Shown in pieces: positions 23,781 through 33,227 of a stretch of 47,488 bases of DNA. The notes beneath the pieces are model-generated. The model saw nothing but the letters and a program-made list of their open reading frames with translations. It was not told the origin of the DNA and searched no databases. Positions within the stretch are counted from its first letter, which is position 1, and each line of letters opens with the position of its first letter. The position numbers and the translations under genes are program-made. The DNA is from an uncultured Bacteroidales bacterium (lineage in GTDB: Bacteria > Bacteroidota > Bacteroidia > Bacteroidales > Bacteroidaceae), in assembly GCA_902778625.1 (NCBI GenBank), contig CACYYM010000021.1, positions 1-47,488 on the forward strand, given 5' to 3'.

Positions 23781-24221
23781 ATGCAGGAAAAGGAGTTACG
23801 CTTCTCGCGAGAATTCGAGGTTCGCTTCAGCGAAGTGGACATCATGGGCGTCGTCTGGCACGGAGCTTACCCGCTCTATCTGGAAGATGCGCGAGAGGCT
23901 TGGGGGCATCACTACGGCCTTTGCTACGATGACTACCTGAAGAACAACGTCTTTGCACCTATCGTGGATATGGACATACGCTATCATCGTCCCATTTTCT
24001 ACACGACAAAGCCTCGCATAGACATCGCCTATCAGTTCACTCCAGCAGCCAAAATCATCTTCGATTACGAGATTCGCGACACGAAGGACAACGCCTTGCT
24101 GACCTCCGCTCGCACCATTCAGGCCTTTACCGACCAGCAATATCAACTCATTCTCGAGAATCCGGAGTTCTATCTGCGATGGAAACGTTCACATTTTAAT
24201 GAAGATGAAATTACAAGATAA
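23781..24221 (+). CDS. Acyl-CoA/ACP thioesterase, 4HBT hot-dog family
   Basis: 146 residues. FEVRFSEVDIMGVVWHGAYP is the 4-hydroxybenzoyl-CoA thioesterase/YbgC signature (Asp and the following VxWHGxY strand). It hydrolyses acyl thioesters, here probably an acyl-ACP or acyl-CoA of the operon's pathway. Its 3' end overlaps the next gene by 23 nt, indicating coupling. Cytoplasmic, no signal. Confidence 0.85.
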   Translation: MQEKELRFSREFEVRFSEVDIMGVVWHGAYPLYLEDAREAWGHHYGLCYDDYLKNNVFAPIVDMDIRYHRPIFYTTKPRIDIAYQFTPAAKIIFDYEIRDTKDNALLTSARTIQAFTDQQYQLILENPEFYLRWKRSHFNEDEITR

Positions 24222-24573
24222 CCTTTATACCATCCTCTCACAGCAGGAGACGGAAGGCCTCGCAACCTTCCATCTGAGCATACATCCCGAGTGGCCCATC
24301 TACAAGGCACACTTCCCTGGACATCCCATCACGCCAGGCGTTTGCATTGTTCAAATGGTGCAGGAGTTGCTGCAACGTGCTTTGAATCGCGACGTGACAC
24401 TCCGAAAGGCCAAGAACGTCAAGTATCTCGCCATCATTTCGCCAGAAGAAGTCAGCGAGTTGACAGTCTCCTTCACCAAAATTGAAACGCTGCCCGATGG
24501 CTCGCTCAAAGTTCAGGCACAAGTCTTTAACGGCGAAACAATCTTCACCAAAATGTCTGCTACCTTCGCGTAA
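24199..24573 (+). CDS. FabZ/ApeI-like 3-hydroxyacyl-ACP dehydratase
   Basis: 124 residues. The catalytic block KAHFPGHPITPGVCIVQMVQ holds the FabZ-type His and the helix that supplies the acidic residue. It removes water from 3-hydroxyacyl-ACP. It overlaps the thioesterase gene and is followed by a strong terminator, so it ends the operon. The operon has reductase, two dehydratase-like subunits and a thioesterase but no ketosynthase, ACP or acyltransferase; these must be elsewhere if this is an aryl-polyene or related lipid pathway. Confidence 0.8.
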   Translation: MKMKLQDNLYTILSQQETEGLATFHLSIHPEWPIYKAHFPGHPITPGVCIVQMVQELLQRALNRDVTLRKAKNVKYLAIISPEEVSELTVSFTKIETLPDGSLKVQAQVFNGETIFTKMSATFA

Positions 24574-24615
24574 CTCACAGAACTCCCATAGTTCCCATTC
24601 CACTCATTAAATAAA

Positions 24616-24651
24616 GAAAGCCCCCTGCAGTTCTTTCTGCAAGGGGCTTTC
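24616..24651. terminator. Bidirectional terminator
   Basis: GAAAGCCCCCTGCAG (24616-24630) pairs with CTGCAAGGGGCTTTC (24637-24651), one mismatch. It serves the fabG operon and the converging dockerin gene. Confidence 0.85.
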
Positions 24652-24675
24652 GCAATCTAATCAGTTTGCAATAGC

Positions 24676-27600
24676 TTATTGGGCAGCCATAATGGTCAGG
24701 ATATACGTGACGTCTGCGATGTCCACCGTGCCGTCGCCGTTCGCGTCAGCACTGGGATATTCCGCAGCATCACCGTTGCTTGCCATTATAGTCAAGACAT
24801 AAGTGACGTCCGCAATGTCAACACTTCCGTCGTTATTCGCGTCACCTGTTGTGCCAATCAAAGGTCTTTCGGCTGTGATAACGAGGTCGAAGTCATCAGT
24901 ATTCGTGATGATGTTCTCGCCGTAAACAATGTAACCAGTGTTGGCAGCGATGTCGCGTGTACAATCAGTACCGTCAACGCCTTTCGCAAGCACAAGTGTG
25001 TTGCCTGGCTTTGCAATGCCGCCACCGCCTACGACAACAGTTCCTTCGTCAACCCACTCGTATGCGAAGGTGCCATGAACGCCGCCTGTTGTTTGAGGCT
25101 CAACGGCGAAATTCGTGCCGAGAGGTGTAATGCGGACCTGTGCAGGCTCTTCTTCGTCGTCTGCAACGAAGTCTTCGCGGTCACCCACAACGAGAAGCAC
25201 GGGCTGGCCTGCTGCTGCTTGCTCAATTCTGTTGAATGCGTAGTTCGCCAAAGCAACGCTTGTGGTGTCTTGCGGCTCTTTCTCTGCCTCGAAGGCACCC
25301 TGATAAGCATAAATCTCGGCATCTGCAACAGAGAATGCAGCGGGGAAGCATACGAACTGTATGCTGTTGGGCTTCGTGTTGAAGAGCACGCTCTCTGCAA
25401 CATCATCGCCTTCATCAAAGTCGCTGACAGGCTCAATGAAGAGCGCACTCTTTGAGCTGACTGCTGCGTCGCTCCATGTAACAAGACTGTGGCCAGCGTT
25501 CTGTGCATGGAGATAAACGGGGGCAGTGTAGTAGCCTTGTCCCTTGAGGTTGCGCACCTCGATGACAACCTTACCGTAACCAACAGCTTTCACATTGAAT
25601 AGGGCAGGCGAGAGGCCAAGAGAAAGGTTAGTGCTACGACTCGCTCCATTAAGGTAGAGGCCGCTCTTGTGCTGAATGACGTATGCGCTGTCACCTTGTG
25701 CAATGAAGCGGAAAGCAATCTGGTCCATTTGTTCTATGACATCTTCATTGATGAAGCGAACGTTTTGGCCAACGGCTATATCTTCAAGTGAAGAGAAACC
25801 TTGCAGTCTGCTTGATTGTTCGTCGCCTTCACCTTCGGTCACTACATCGGCAGGAGCTGCGTAGTTGTCGAAAAGGTCGCCAAGTGTTGCGTTAGCTGGG
25901 TCGGCTTTATTCCAACCGCGGGCTTCGTAGTTCTCAATGCTATCGAACTTGAATGCGTACCACTTGCCTTCCTCAACAGGATTGGCAAGAGCGAAGATGT
26001 CGGCTGCTCCGCTTGTGATGGCTTCAACATAAGCATCGACTTCTGCCTGCGTGTACTTGCCGCTCTTGAGATAAGCAGTTGCTTCTTGTATTGTGCTTGC
26101 CAAGATGCCGGCTTGGTTGTTGGGTGCCCAGAAGCCGGGATTCTCGCCGATGGCAACAAGCGAAGTCACGTCCTTGTTTGCTGCGATGGCAGCAGCCAGT
26201 GCGCTCGGGTCAACGAGGATAGCCTTGAATGCATCGAGGGCAGCCTTGAGGGCGTCGTAGTCTGTCATGTCTGTCATGTCGTCTGGGTCAACAGCCTTTG
26301 CTGTCTCGAGTGCTTCTTCGATGGCTGTTGCGGCATCGCCCATTTGGCTCCATTGCGTGTTGCCGTCGATGGTGAGCTTGTAAAGCTGGAACTGAGACAT
26401 GTGTCCGTAGCCGCGCCCTGTTGTTGTGCCGTCGATGTAGAAGCGTAGGTACTGGTAGCTTTCTGCGAGGTTGACTGCATTAGAGTATACGGTTTGGCTT
26501 GCAGAAGCGTTTGCCGAGAGATCGAACGAACCGAGTTCTGTCCAGCCGTCGTCTGTAGCGCTCTCGAGTGCGCTTTCATTGTTCGAGCCGAAGACGCCGA
26601 GCAACGTGATATGGTCGTTTGCGGCATTACGACGGCGCATGAAGCATTGGATGTCGCCTTCAACGGGTTCAATGAGAGCCACGTTGAAGAAGTGTGTGTG
26701 GTTGCTTACCGAACTGCTCCAGTCGCTGTGCCAGAATGTGCTGGTGTTGTCGTCGAAGAGATTGGCGAAGCTGCTGCCTTCCCTTGTCTCAGAGAAGGGA
26801 CTGCTGTACTGTGAGGCTTCCCTGATAAGGCCTGCGCTGCGTTCTGTGATGTACTGGTCATCCTTTGCCTGAGCGATGGCTGCTTCGGTCTCGGCGATGA
26901 GGTCTTGGAACATGGCAACGAGGAGCTCGTGGTCCTTGATGGGAGCATAGGCATCGATGAGTTCTGCAACCTCTTCGTCGCTCACGGGCTCGAGTATCCA
27001 TTGACTTGCACCGGCACTTGATGCCCAGCCAACGATGTTGCTGGCTGTGCCTGAGCCGCCGCCGTGGTTGTTGCAGTGCAGGTATGCGTAGCTGCCTCCT
27101 GTGCTTGGCTTCATGACGAGAACAATCTTGCCGTCTTCCCTGCGCTCGATGAACTCGAACGTCATCTCTGTTTGGCTGTCTTTGGCCAGTGTTGCCTGAG
27201 CGCTCTGCGAGCAGCTGGCGAGGATGCCATCAGTTGCGATGTTCATCATCTGGATGAAGCCTGTCTCTGGATTATTGGTCATCTTCCAGAGGTAGCGGCA
27301 GTCGGTGCTGTCGATGTCTGCCCACATGGCCTTGCCTTCGTCGAGTGTGGCGTACATTGCCTTCGTGGGATGTATGACAACATCCTCTGTGATGGGATCG
27401 CCGTTCTCGTCAACCTGACCAGTGTCGACGGATACTGTCTTATTCCACGTCAAGGCGCTGACGATGCGGTAATTGCCGTCGGCTATGGTAAGTTGTACGA
27501 GGGAAGCCATGATGTTGGCGTATGCCGTCTCGATTGCATCGATGATGGCGTACATTTGCTCTGCGGTTACGTCTTCAACTTCATCCTGCAGGATGGCGAG

Positions 27601-28293
27601 GGCCATCTGCATGTTCTCAACGAATGCGTTGCGGTCTTCGTCGGTGAAGTTGTACTGACCAATCTCTGTTCCTCTCATATCGTCGATAGGCGTGCTGCCG
27701 TAGTCTGGCAGATAGTCTGAATACTTGCCAAAGCAGGCATTGAGGCGATCTTTTGCGATTGTGAGGTCGTTAACGCTTTCGACGGTTGCGATGTAGATGT
27801 TCAGGCGTCTCGAGCCTGCCACACCACCACCCCAGGTGACGGGATTTGTGCCGCTGTAGCTCATGTCGATGTACAGGTCGGATGCATTCTTGAAGGCAAC
27901 GAAGTCTCCGTCGGACTCAATGGTGAAGTAGGACGGACTTGCCTGCATCTGTACTGCACCGCCGTTGCTAGTGCCTGCGATGTGGATGTAGCGTCCGCTG
28001 ACAAGGTTCTGGGCAGCATAGCCGTTGTCTGTGACTTCGAATGTCCAGACGTATTTCATGGCTTCCGGTCCTATGGGCGCCTCTTCCGATTCTGTTGCGG
28101 CCAGGGCACCGTCGTTGTCGAACAGCCAGGTTATCTGGTTGGCCTGTCCGTTGCCTTGAATGACGTAGTACTTGCCCGCTTCGGGAGCTGTCGTTACTTC
28201 GCCGACTTGGGTCAGACTCTGCTCGGCAAGCGCTGGAGCTGCCATGAGCAAAGAGAGAACTAGCACGGCGAGAGAGGTAATTTTTCTTTTCAT
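24676..28293 (-). CDS. Large exported protein with discoidin-like region and C-terminal dockerin repeats
   Basis: 1205 residues. Signal peptide MKRKITSLAVLVLSLLMAAP then ALA. The N-terminal region (about 30-165) is beta-rich with a ricin/discoidin-like look (YYVIQGNGQANQITWLFDND). Around 500-640 a discoidin (F5/8C)-like domain is visible (FANLFDDNTSTFWHSDW ... QYLRFYIDG). Two dockerin-type calcium loops end the protein: GDANNDGSVDIADVTYV and DANGDGTVDIADVTYI. Dockerins dock to cohesins in cellulosomes; in Bacteroidales they also occur singly on secreted proteins. No catalytic domain recognised. It lacks the GKKV tail found on other large exported proteins here. Confidence 0.8.
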   Translation of the reverse strand: MKRKITSLAVLVLSLLMAAPALAEQSLTQVGEVTTAPEAGKYYVIQGNGQANQITWLFDNDGALAATESEEAPIGPEAMKYVWTFEVTDNGYAAQNLVSGRYIHIAGTSNGGAVQMQASPSYFTIESDGDFVAFKNASDLYIDMSYSGTNPVTWGGGVAGSRRLNIYIATVESVNDLTIAKDRLNACFGKYSDYLPDYGSTPIDDMRGTEIGQYNFTDEDRNAFVENMQMALAILQDEVEDVTAEQMYAIIDAIETAYANIMASLVQLTIADGNYRIVSALTWNKTVSVDTGQVDENGDPITEDVVIHPTKAMYATLDEGKAMWADIDSTDCRYLWKMTNNPETGFIQMMNIATDGILASCSQSAQATLAKDSQTEMTFEFIERREDGKIVLVMKPSTGGSYAYLHCNNHGGGSGTASNIVGWASSAGASQWILEPVSDEEVAELIDAYAPIKDHELLVAMFQDLIAETEAAIAQAKDDQYITERSAGLIREASQYSSPFSETREGSSFANLFDDNTSTFWHSDWSSSVSNHTHFFNVALIEPVEGDIQCFMRRRNAANDHITLLGVFGSNNESALESATDDGWTELGSFDLSANASASQTVYSNAVNLAESYQYLRFYIDGTTTGRGYGHMSQFQLYKLTIDGNTQWSQMGDAATAIEEALETAKAVDPDDMTDMTDYDALKAALDAFKAILVDPSALAAAIAANKDVTSLVAIGENPGFWAPNNQAGILASTIQEATAYLKSGKYTQAEVDAYVEAITSGAADIFALANPVEEGKWYAFKFDSIENYEARGWNKADPANATLGDLFDNYAAPADVVTEGEGDEQSSRLQGFSSLEDIAVGQNVRFINEDVIEQMDQIAFRFIAQGDSAYVIQHKSGLYLNGASRSTNLSLGLSPALFNVKAVGYGKVVIEVRNLKGQGYYTAPVYLHAQNAGHSLVTWSDAAVSSKSALFIEPVSDFDEGDDVAESVLFNTKPNSIQFVCFPAAFSVADAEIYAYQGAFEAEKEPQDTTSVALANYAFNRIEQAAAGQPVLLVVGDREDFVADDEEEPAQVRITPLGTNFAVEPQTTGGVHGTFAYEWVDEGTVVVGGGGIAKPGNTLVLAKGVDGTDCTRDIAANTGYIVYGENIITNTDDFDLVITAERPLIGTTGDANNDGSVDIADVTYVLTIMASNGDAAEYPSADANGDGTVDIADVTYILTIMAAQ

Positions 28294-28367
28294 GGATTGT
28301 GTTGTTTTAAGTTAATAATTATGATTTGTTGTGTTGTGTCGTTTGTTTTAGTCGATAATTTGCCGCG

Positions 28368-28375
28368 CTAAGATA
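28368..28375 (-). promoter_or_regulatory. Possible promoter of the dockerin gene
   Basis: TATCTTAG on the minus strand differs by one base from TAnnTTTG, about 75 nt before the start. Weak evidence. Confidence 0.35.
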
Positions 28376-28454
28376 CGCAAATCTTTCCATATAATTATTA
28401 TAATAATGTATATGTTGCGCGCGAATTAAGTTTATTTAACAAGCGGCATTGCCC

Positions 28455-28604
28455 GACTCAGCACGGGGCATTTCCAAACTCCGCACACGGGGTTCGTTAT
28501 ACATACATGTATATATAATTATAGATACATGTACATTTAATTGTAGATACATGTATGTATAACGAACTTCACACGTGAAGTTTTGCAACACGGTGTGCGG
28601 AGTG
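28455..28604. repeat. 22-bp palindromic array E (7 units)
   Basis: Centres at 28463, 28485, 28507, 28529, 28551, 28573 and 28595, exactly 22 bp apart. Unit sequences change along the array: CTCCGCAC-type, then three ATACATGTAT-type, then AACTTCACACGTGAAGTT, then a reversed CTCCGCAC-type. The whole array is roughly symmetric: GTTCGTTATACATACATGTA (28491-28510) recurs inverted ending at 28567. It lies 36 nt from the CobW-type stop codon. Confidence 0.95.
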
Positions 28605-28639
28605 CAGTAATTCTGTGTTTGGAATGTATTGTCAGGACG

Positions 28640-29869
28640 TTATTCGGCAAGGCAGGCATCGAGCAGGGTGGTGATGGCTTCCTTGTCGAGATGCTGACCG
28701 ATGAAGACTAGCTTTTGCATCCTGTCACCGTAAGTTTCGTCCCAGTCTCGTCGAAGGTTGGCGTCGCGCTGCTTCATCATCTCGAGTTCGGCTGCGGGCA
28801 TTGTTGCATACCACTGTCCGATGTTCTGCAGTTTGACCTGCTTGCCGGCCTGTTCGAACAGGTAGCAAATGTCTTCTTCGCCTTTGAAGTAGCAGATGCC
28901 CTTTGCCCTGATGATGCCTTTTGGCCAGAGGCGAGCAACAAATTGGTCAAACTCACTGAGTCTCATGGGCTTTCGGCGATAATAGACAAAAGTGCCGATG
29001 CCGTATTCTTCGGCTTCGCCCTCGTCGTGGTCGTGGTGGTGATGATGGTGATGCTCGTGTTCGTGATGGTGTTCGTCGTGTTCGTGATGATGATGTTCGT
29101 GCTCGTGTTCATCGTCATCATCATCGTCATCATCGTGATGGCCCTCAAGCTCTGCAATCCAGGTTGCGCTCGTTGCTACCTTTTCATAGTCGAAGAGGTT
29201 GGTGTTGAGCAGCTTGTCGAGCTCCACATCGCCGTAGTTGCACTCGATTATCTGTGCCTTTTTCTGTATGCCACGCACGATCTGGCGGATGCGCTCCAGT
29301 TCGTGTGGCTCGACGTCGGCAGCCTTGTTGAGCAAGACGATGTTGCAGAACTCTATCTGCTGAATGACGAGGTTTTCGATGTCCTCTTCGTCGATGTCCT
29401 TCTTTGTGAGGTCTGAGCCGCAGTCGAACTCGTCTTTCAGCCTCAATGCGTCAACGACGGTGACGATGCAATCGACGTACGGGAGGCCGTTTCGCGTGAT
29501 TTCCGGTGCCATCTGCGCCATTGAACAAATCGTTTGTGCGATGGGCTCTGGTTCGCAGATGCCGCTTGCCTCGATGACGATGTAGTCGAACTTCTTCAAT
29601 GCGATGATGTCGTAAAGCTGCTGCACCAAGTCCATTTTCAAGGTGCAACAGATGCAACCGTTCTGAAGGGCGACCAGACTGTCGTCGTTCGACCCGACGA
29701 TTCCGCCCTTTTGGATGAGGTCGGCATCGATGTTGACTTCCCCTATATCGTTGACAATCACGGCGAAGCGTATGCCTCGACGATTTGAGAGAATGCGGTT
29801 GAGCAGAGTTGTCTTGCCACTTCCAAGGTAACCTGTGAGCAAGAGGACAGGAACATCAAATTTTTCCAT
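28640..29869 (-). CDS. CobW/COG0523 metal-chaperone GTPase with His/Asp-rich loop
   Basis: 409 residues. G3E-family GTPase: Walker A GYLGSGKTTLLNRIL, the metal-binding NGCICCTLK (CxCC), Walker B region IEASGICEPEP, and NKAAD-type base recognition (VLLNKAADV). Between about residues 243 and 292 there is a run of eight Asp and about 25 His mixed with Glu, a likely metal reservoir. The C-terminal CobW_C domain follows (FVYYRRKPMRLSEFDQFV). Family members deliver Zn or other metals to client enzymes; the client here is unknown. Promoter box TAACTTTG at 29906-29899. Confidence 0.9.
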   Translation of the reverse strand: MEKFDVPVLLLTGYLGSGKTTLLNRILSNRRGIRFAVIVNDIGEVNIDADLIQKGGIVGSNDDSLVALQNGCICCTLKMDLVQQLYDIIALKKFDYIVIEASGICEPEPIAQTICSMAQMAPEITRNGLPYVDCIVTVVDALRLKDEFDCGSDLTKKDIDEEDIENLVIQQIEFCNIVLLNKAADVEPHELERIRQIVRGIQKKAQIIECNYGDVELDKLLNTNLFDYEKVATSATWIAELEGHHDDDDDDDDEHEHEHHHHEHDEHHHEHEHHHHHHHDHDEGEAEEYGIGTFVYYRRKPMRLSEFDQFVARLWPKGIIRAKGICYFKGEEDICYLFEQAGKQVKLQNIGQWYATMPAAELEMMKQRDANLRRDWDETYGDRMQKLVFIGQHLDKEAITTLLDACLAE

Positions 29870-29898
29870 TTTGTTATTATTTATTTGCCATTTGCCTG

Positions 29899-29998
29899 CA
29901 AAGTTACAAAAAAAGCATGAGATATATCATATATTATATAATAATGTGTCTTTTTCTTTGTCAAAGCATTGCGGTTTGCAAAGAAAGTGTTACCTTTG
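29899..29998. promoter_or_regulatory. Divergent promoters
   Basis: Minus strand TAACTTTG (29906-29899) for the CobW-type gene. Plus strand TTG (29969-29971) and TACCTTTG (29991-29998), 19 nt apart, for the glutaminase-like gene. No zinc-uptake-regulator operator was recognised, though I could easily miss one. Confidence 0.7.
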
Positions 29999-30036
29999 CA
30001 CACAATAAGCTATAAATAACAAATCATCGAAAGACT

Positions 30037-33000
30037 ATGCGCAAGACATTTCTCATGCTCGCTGCCCTCGTTGCAGCCACACTTTTGCAGGCACAGACAC
30101 CTGATTATTTCGTACCTTACAAGGCGACAGCGCTTCGTTTGCCCAGCGTTCCCTTGCTGGTGAACGACCCGTACTTCTCTTTCTGGTCGCCTTACAACAA
30201 GTTGACAGATGGCACCGTCAAGCATTGGGACAACCAACAGAAAGCAATGGACGGCCTGCTCCGCGTTGATGGAAAAGTCTATCGATTCATGGGAGCACAA
30301 CGTTCGACAAGGCTCACCGCCATTGCTCCGATGGGTAGCAAGGGCGGCTATTCTGCCAAGATGCGCAGCAGCCTGACCTCGGCGATGCAAGACACCTGGA
30401 TGAATCTCGACATCTCGGAAAGCCAATGGACCACCTCAACAGGCCCCTGGGGAACTAAGAGCGAATATACTTACTGCAAGTCCGATTGGACAGGCAACAA
30501 TACCGACCGCTACATCCGTCGCCACGTCACTCTGACGGCAGACGACCTCAAGAGCGACCTTTGGGTTATCTACTCGCACGACGACATTTGCGAAGCCTAC
30601 ATCAACGGTGTCCGCTTCGTGAACGTGACGGAAGAGAAGTGGCGGCAGAACGTCAGGGTGCACCTGACGGGAAATGCTCGGGCAGCCCTCGTGGAAGGTG
30701 ACAACGTCATAGCATTCCACGTCCACAACACAAAAGGTGGCGCCCTTGCCGATATTGGTCTCTACAAGAACGAGCTTGGCTTCCATCCCGGCTTCCGTTC
30801 CATCGCGCCGATGGCCGACGAAGGTCCTTGGGAAACGAAAGTCAGGATCACCACGAGCACGCTGAGTGGCACCAGCTGGACAAGAGAGGCATACAACGAC
30901 GCTTCGTGGCAGACAAAGCCCGGCGCCTTCGGCACTCCCAGCGAGTATCCTAACGTCAACACTGCGTGGACATCGACCAACAGCCACTGCTACATCCGCC
31001 GACACATCACTCTGACCGAAGAGGACTTGCAGCAGGAACTCGCTGTCATCTATTCCCACGACGACGTCTGCGAAGGCTACATCAACGGACGCAAAATCTT
31101 CAGCACGGGCGAGACGTGGGTGCAGAACGTCATCTACAGACTCACAGATGCTGACAAGGCAGTGCTCCACGAGGGAGACAACGTGTTGGCCTACCACGTG
31201 AAAAACACGACGGGTGGCGCTCTGGCTGACATCGGACTTTATGCAGGCACGACGGGTGAAAAGCTCGCGACGCAGAAGTCATGCTACGTACTGCCCACAA
31301 GCACCTATTATTCCTTTACGTGCGGACCAGTCGACCTTGATGTCGTCTTCACCGCACCATTCCTCATGGACGATGTCGAACTGATGTCAACCCCCATCAA
31401 CTACATCTCGTATCAAGTCACTGCCAACGACGAAGAGGAGCACGATGTGCAGTTCTATTATGGCACAACGCCGGAACTCGTCGTGGACAACAACAATCAG
31501 GCAACCGTCTCGAGCATCGTGGAGGATGGCGAACGGCAGTACGTCAAGAGCGGAAGCGTGGATCAGAAGATTCTGGGCAAGGCAGGCGACCTCATCACCA
31601 TCGATTGGGGCTACCTCTACCTGCCCAACGTGAATGGCGCCGTCGCAGTAGCCGACCAGGACCTCACGATGTCGACATTCCTTGCGACCGGAACGTTGCC
31701 CGAGAGCACGTCGACCGTCACAAGCACCGAGGAAAGCGAGATGCCCCAGCTGTCCTTCGTGCACGACTTCGGCACCGTCAGTCAGGCCAGCAGCTACATG
31801 ATGTTCGGCTACGACGAAATCTACGACATACGTTACATGGATAGGAACTACAAGGGCTACTGGGCGCGAAACGGCAAGACCATACAGCAGGCGTTTGCTG
31901 AGTTCCAGCAGAACTACGACGACATCATGGCACGATGCAAGGTGCAGGACCAGATCATCTACGACGACGGCCTCGCTGCCGGCAACGTCAAGTACGCTGA
32001 GCTCCTCTGCGCATCCTATCGTCATTGCATTGCCGCACACAAAATCTTCGAGGACAACAAGGGCAACCTGCTCTTCTTCTCGAAGGAAAACAACTCGAAC
32101 GGCTGTGTCAACACTGTTGACCTTACCTATCCCTCTGCACCCCTCTTCCTGCTCTATAACACCGAGCTCATGAAAGGCATGTGCACCTCTATCCTCGACT
32201 ATTGCCAAAGCGACCGCTGGGGATTTGATTTCGCGGCGCACGACCTCGGAACCTATCCGCATGCCAACAACCAAGTGTATGCCCAGCGCTTCCCAAGTTC
32301 GGACGGCGGTTTCGGCGGCAACATGCCTATTGAGGAGAGCGCGAACATCGTCATCCTCGCTGCTGCCATTTCCGACATCGACGGCAACACCGAATGGGCT
32401 GACCGCTACTGGCAGACGCTCACGAAGTGGACGAACTACCTCGTCGAGAACGGACAGGATCCCGAGAACCAACTCTGTACCGACGACTTTGCTGGCCATC
32501 TCGCCCACAACGCCAACCTTGCAGTCAAAGCCATCATGGGCGTCGCCGGTTATGCAATGCTCTGCTATCAGCGTGGCGATACGGATAACTATCAGTACTA
32601 TTTGACGAAGGCAAAGGATATGGCGACAGCATGGGTCGATCTCGCCAAGGACGGCAACCACTACAAGCTCGCCTACGACCGCAACGGTACTTGGAGCCAG
32701 AAGTATAACATGGTGTGGGACAAAGCCTGGAGCCTCAATGTCTTCCCCGAAGATGTCGTGACGACAGAGTACACATACTACAAGAGCAAGTTCAACAGCT
32801 ACGGTCTGCCGCTCGATAGCCGCTCCAGCTACACCAAGAGCGACTGGGAGATGTGGACGGCAGCGCTGGCAACCAGCAACGCTGACTTCTTCCGCATATC
32901 CGACCTCGTCTGGAAGTATGTCAACTCGACACCTTCCCGAGTGCCACTCTCCGACTGGTACTTTACCGACGGACAAGGCGCGATGACTGGCTTCAGGGCA

Positions 33001-33216
33001 CGCAGCGTAGTGGGCGGGCACTGGATGAAAGTCTATGTCGATAAGAAACTCAGCGGCGAAATCGGAACAGACATTCCCGGCATCAAGGCACGGGAAGAAC
33101 AGACATCGACCGACAGCAAACACCTCAGCGGCTGGTACAACCTCAGTGGCCAAAGAATAAACACTCCGGCAAAGGAAGGCATCTACATCAAAGACGGCAA
33201 GAAGGTGCTCCGCTAA
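30037..33216 (+). CDS. Glutaminase A-like exported protein (DUF4964/5127/4965/1793) with duplicated insert
   Basis: 1059 residues. Signal peptide ending LLQAQ. Residues about 28-90 form the DUF4964 start (LPSVPLLVNDPYFSFWSPYN). The main domains follow: DUF5127-like (about 420-590), DUF4965-like (DDGLAAGNVKYAELLCASYR; RWGFDFAAHDLGTYPHANN) and DUF1793-like (about 790-1000), the set found in fungal glutaminase A. Between DUF4964 and DUF5127 lie two copies of a beta-sandwich insert: ICEAYINGVRF ... GDNVIAFHV and VCEGYINGRKI ... GDNVLAYHV, each ending GGALADIGLY. These resemble galactose-binding-like modules. The C-terminus is the tail LSGQRINTP ... YIKDGKKVLR. Confidence 0.8.
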   Translation: MRKTFLMLAALVAATLLQAQTPDYFVPYKATALRLPSVPLLVNDPYFSFWSPYNKLTDGTVKHWDNQQKAMDGLLRVDGKVYRFMGAQRSTRLTAIAPMGSKGGYSAKMRSSLTSAMQDTWMNLDISESQWTTSTGPWGTKSEYTYCKSDWTGNNTDRYIRRHVTLTADDLKSDLWVIYSHDDICEAYINGVRFVNVTEEKWRQNVRVHLTGNARAALVEGDNVIAFHVHNTKGGALADIGLYKNELGFHPGFRSIAPMADEGPWETKVRITTSTLSGTSWTREAYNDASWQTKPGAFGTPSEYPNVNTAWTSTNSHCYIRRHITLTEEDLQQELAVIYSHDDVCEGYINGRKIFSTGETWVQNVIYRLTDADKAVLHEGDNVLAYHVKNTTGGALADIGLYAGTTGEKLATQKSCYVLPTSTYYSFTCGPVDLDVVFTAPFLMDDVELMSTPINYISYQVTANDEEEHDVQFYYGTTPELVVDNNNQATVSSIVEDGERQYVKSGSVDQKILGKAGDLITIDWGYLYLPNVNGAVAVADQDLTMSTFLATGTLPESTSTVTSTEESEMPQLSFVHDFGTVSQASSYMMFGYDEIYDIRYMDRNYKGYWARNGKTIQQAFAEFQQNYDDIMARCKVQDQIIYDDGLAAGNVKYAELLCASYRHCIAAHKIFEDNKGNLLFFSKENNSNGCVNTVDLTYPSAPLFLLYNTELMKGMCTSILDYCQSDRWGFDFAAHDLGTYPHANNQVYAQRFPSSDGGFGGNMPIEESANIVILAAAISDIDGNTEWADRYWQTLTKWTNYLVENGQDPENQLCTDDFAGHLAHNANLAVKAIMGVAGYAMLCYQRGDTDNYQYYLTKAKDMATAWVDLAKDGNHYKLAYDRNGTWSQKYNMVWDKAWSLNVFPEDVVTTEYTYYKSKFNSYGLPLDSRSSYTKSDWEMWTAALATSNADFFRISDLVWKYVNSTPSRVPLSDWYFTDGQGAMTGFRARSVVGGHWMKVYVDKKLSGEIGTDIPGIKAREEQTSTDSKHLSGWYNLSGQRINTPAKEGIYIKDGKKVLR

Positions 33217-33227
33217 GAGCATCGGAT

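Noticed and set aside
31387..33222. Long antisense open frame of 611 codons
   Set aside because: It is the shadow of the glutaminase-like gene, whose signal peptide, family motifs and promoter are clear. GC-rich codon bias opens the opposite frame. The same holds for long antisense frames at 3905-5086, 10182-11315, 36021-37406 and 41989-43413.
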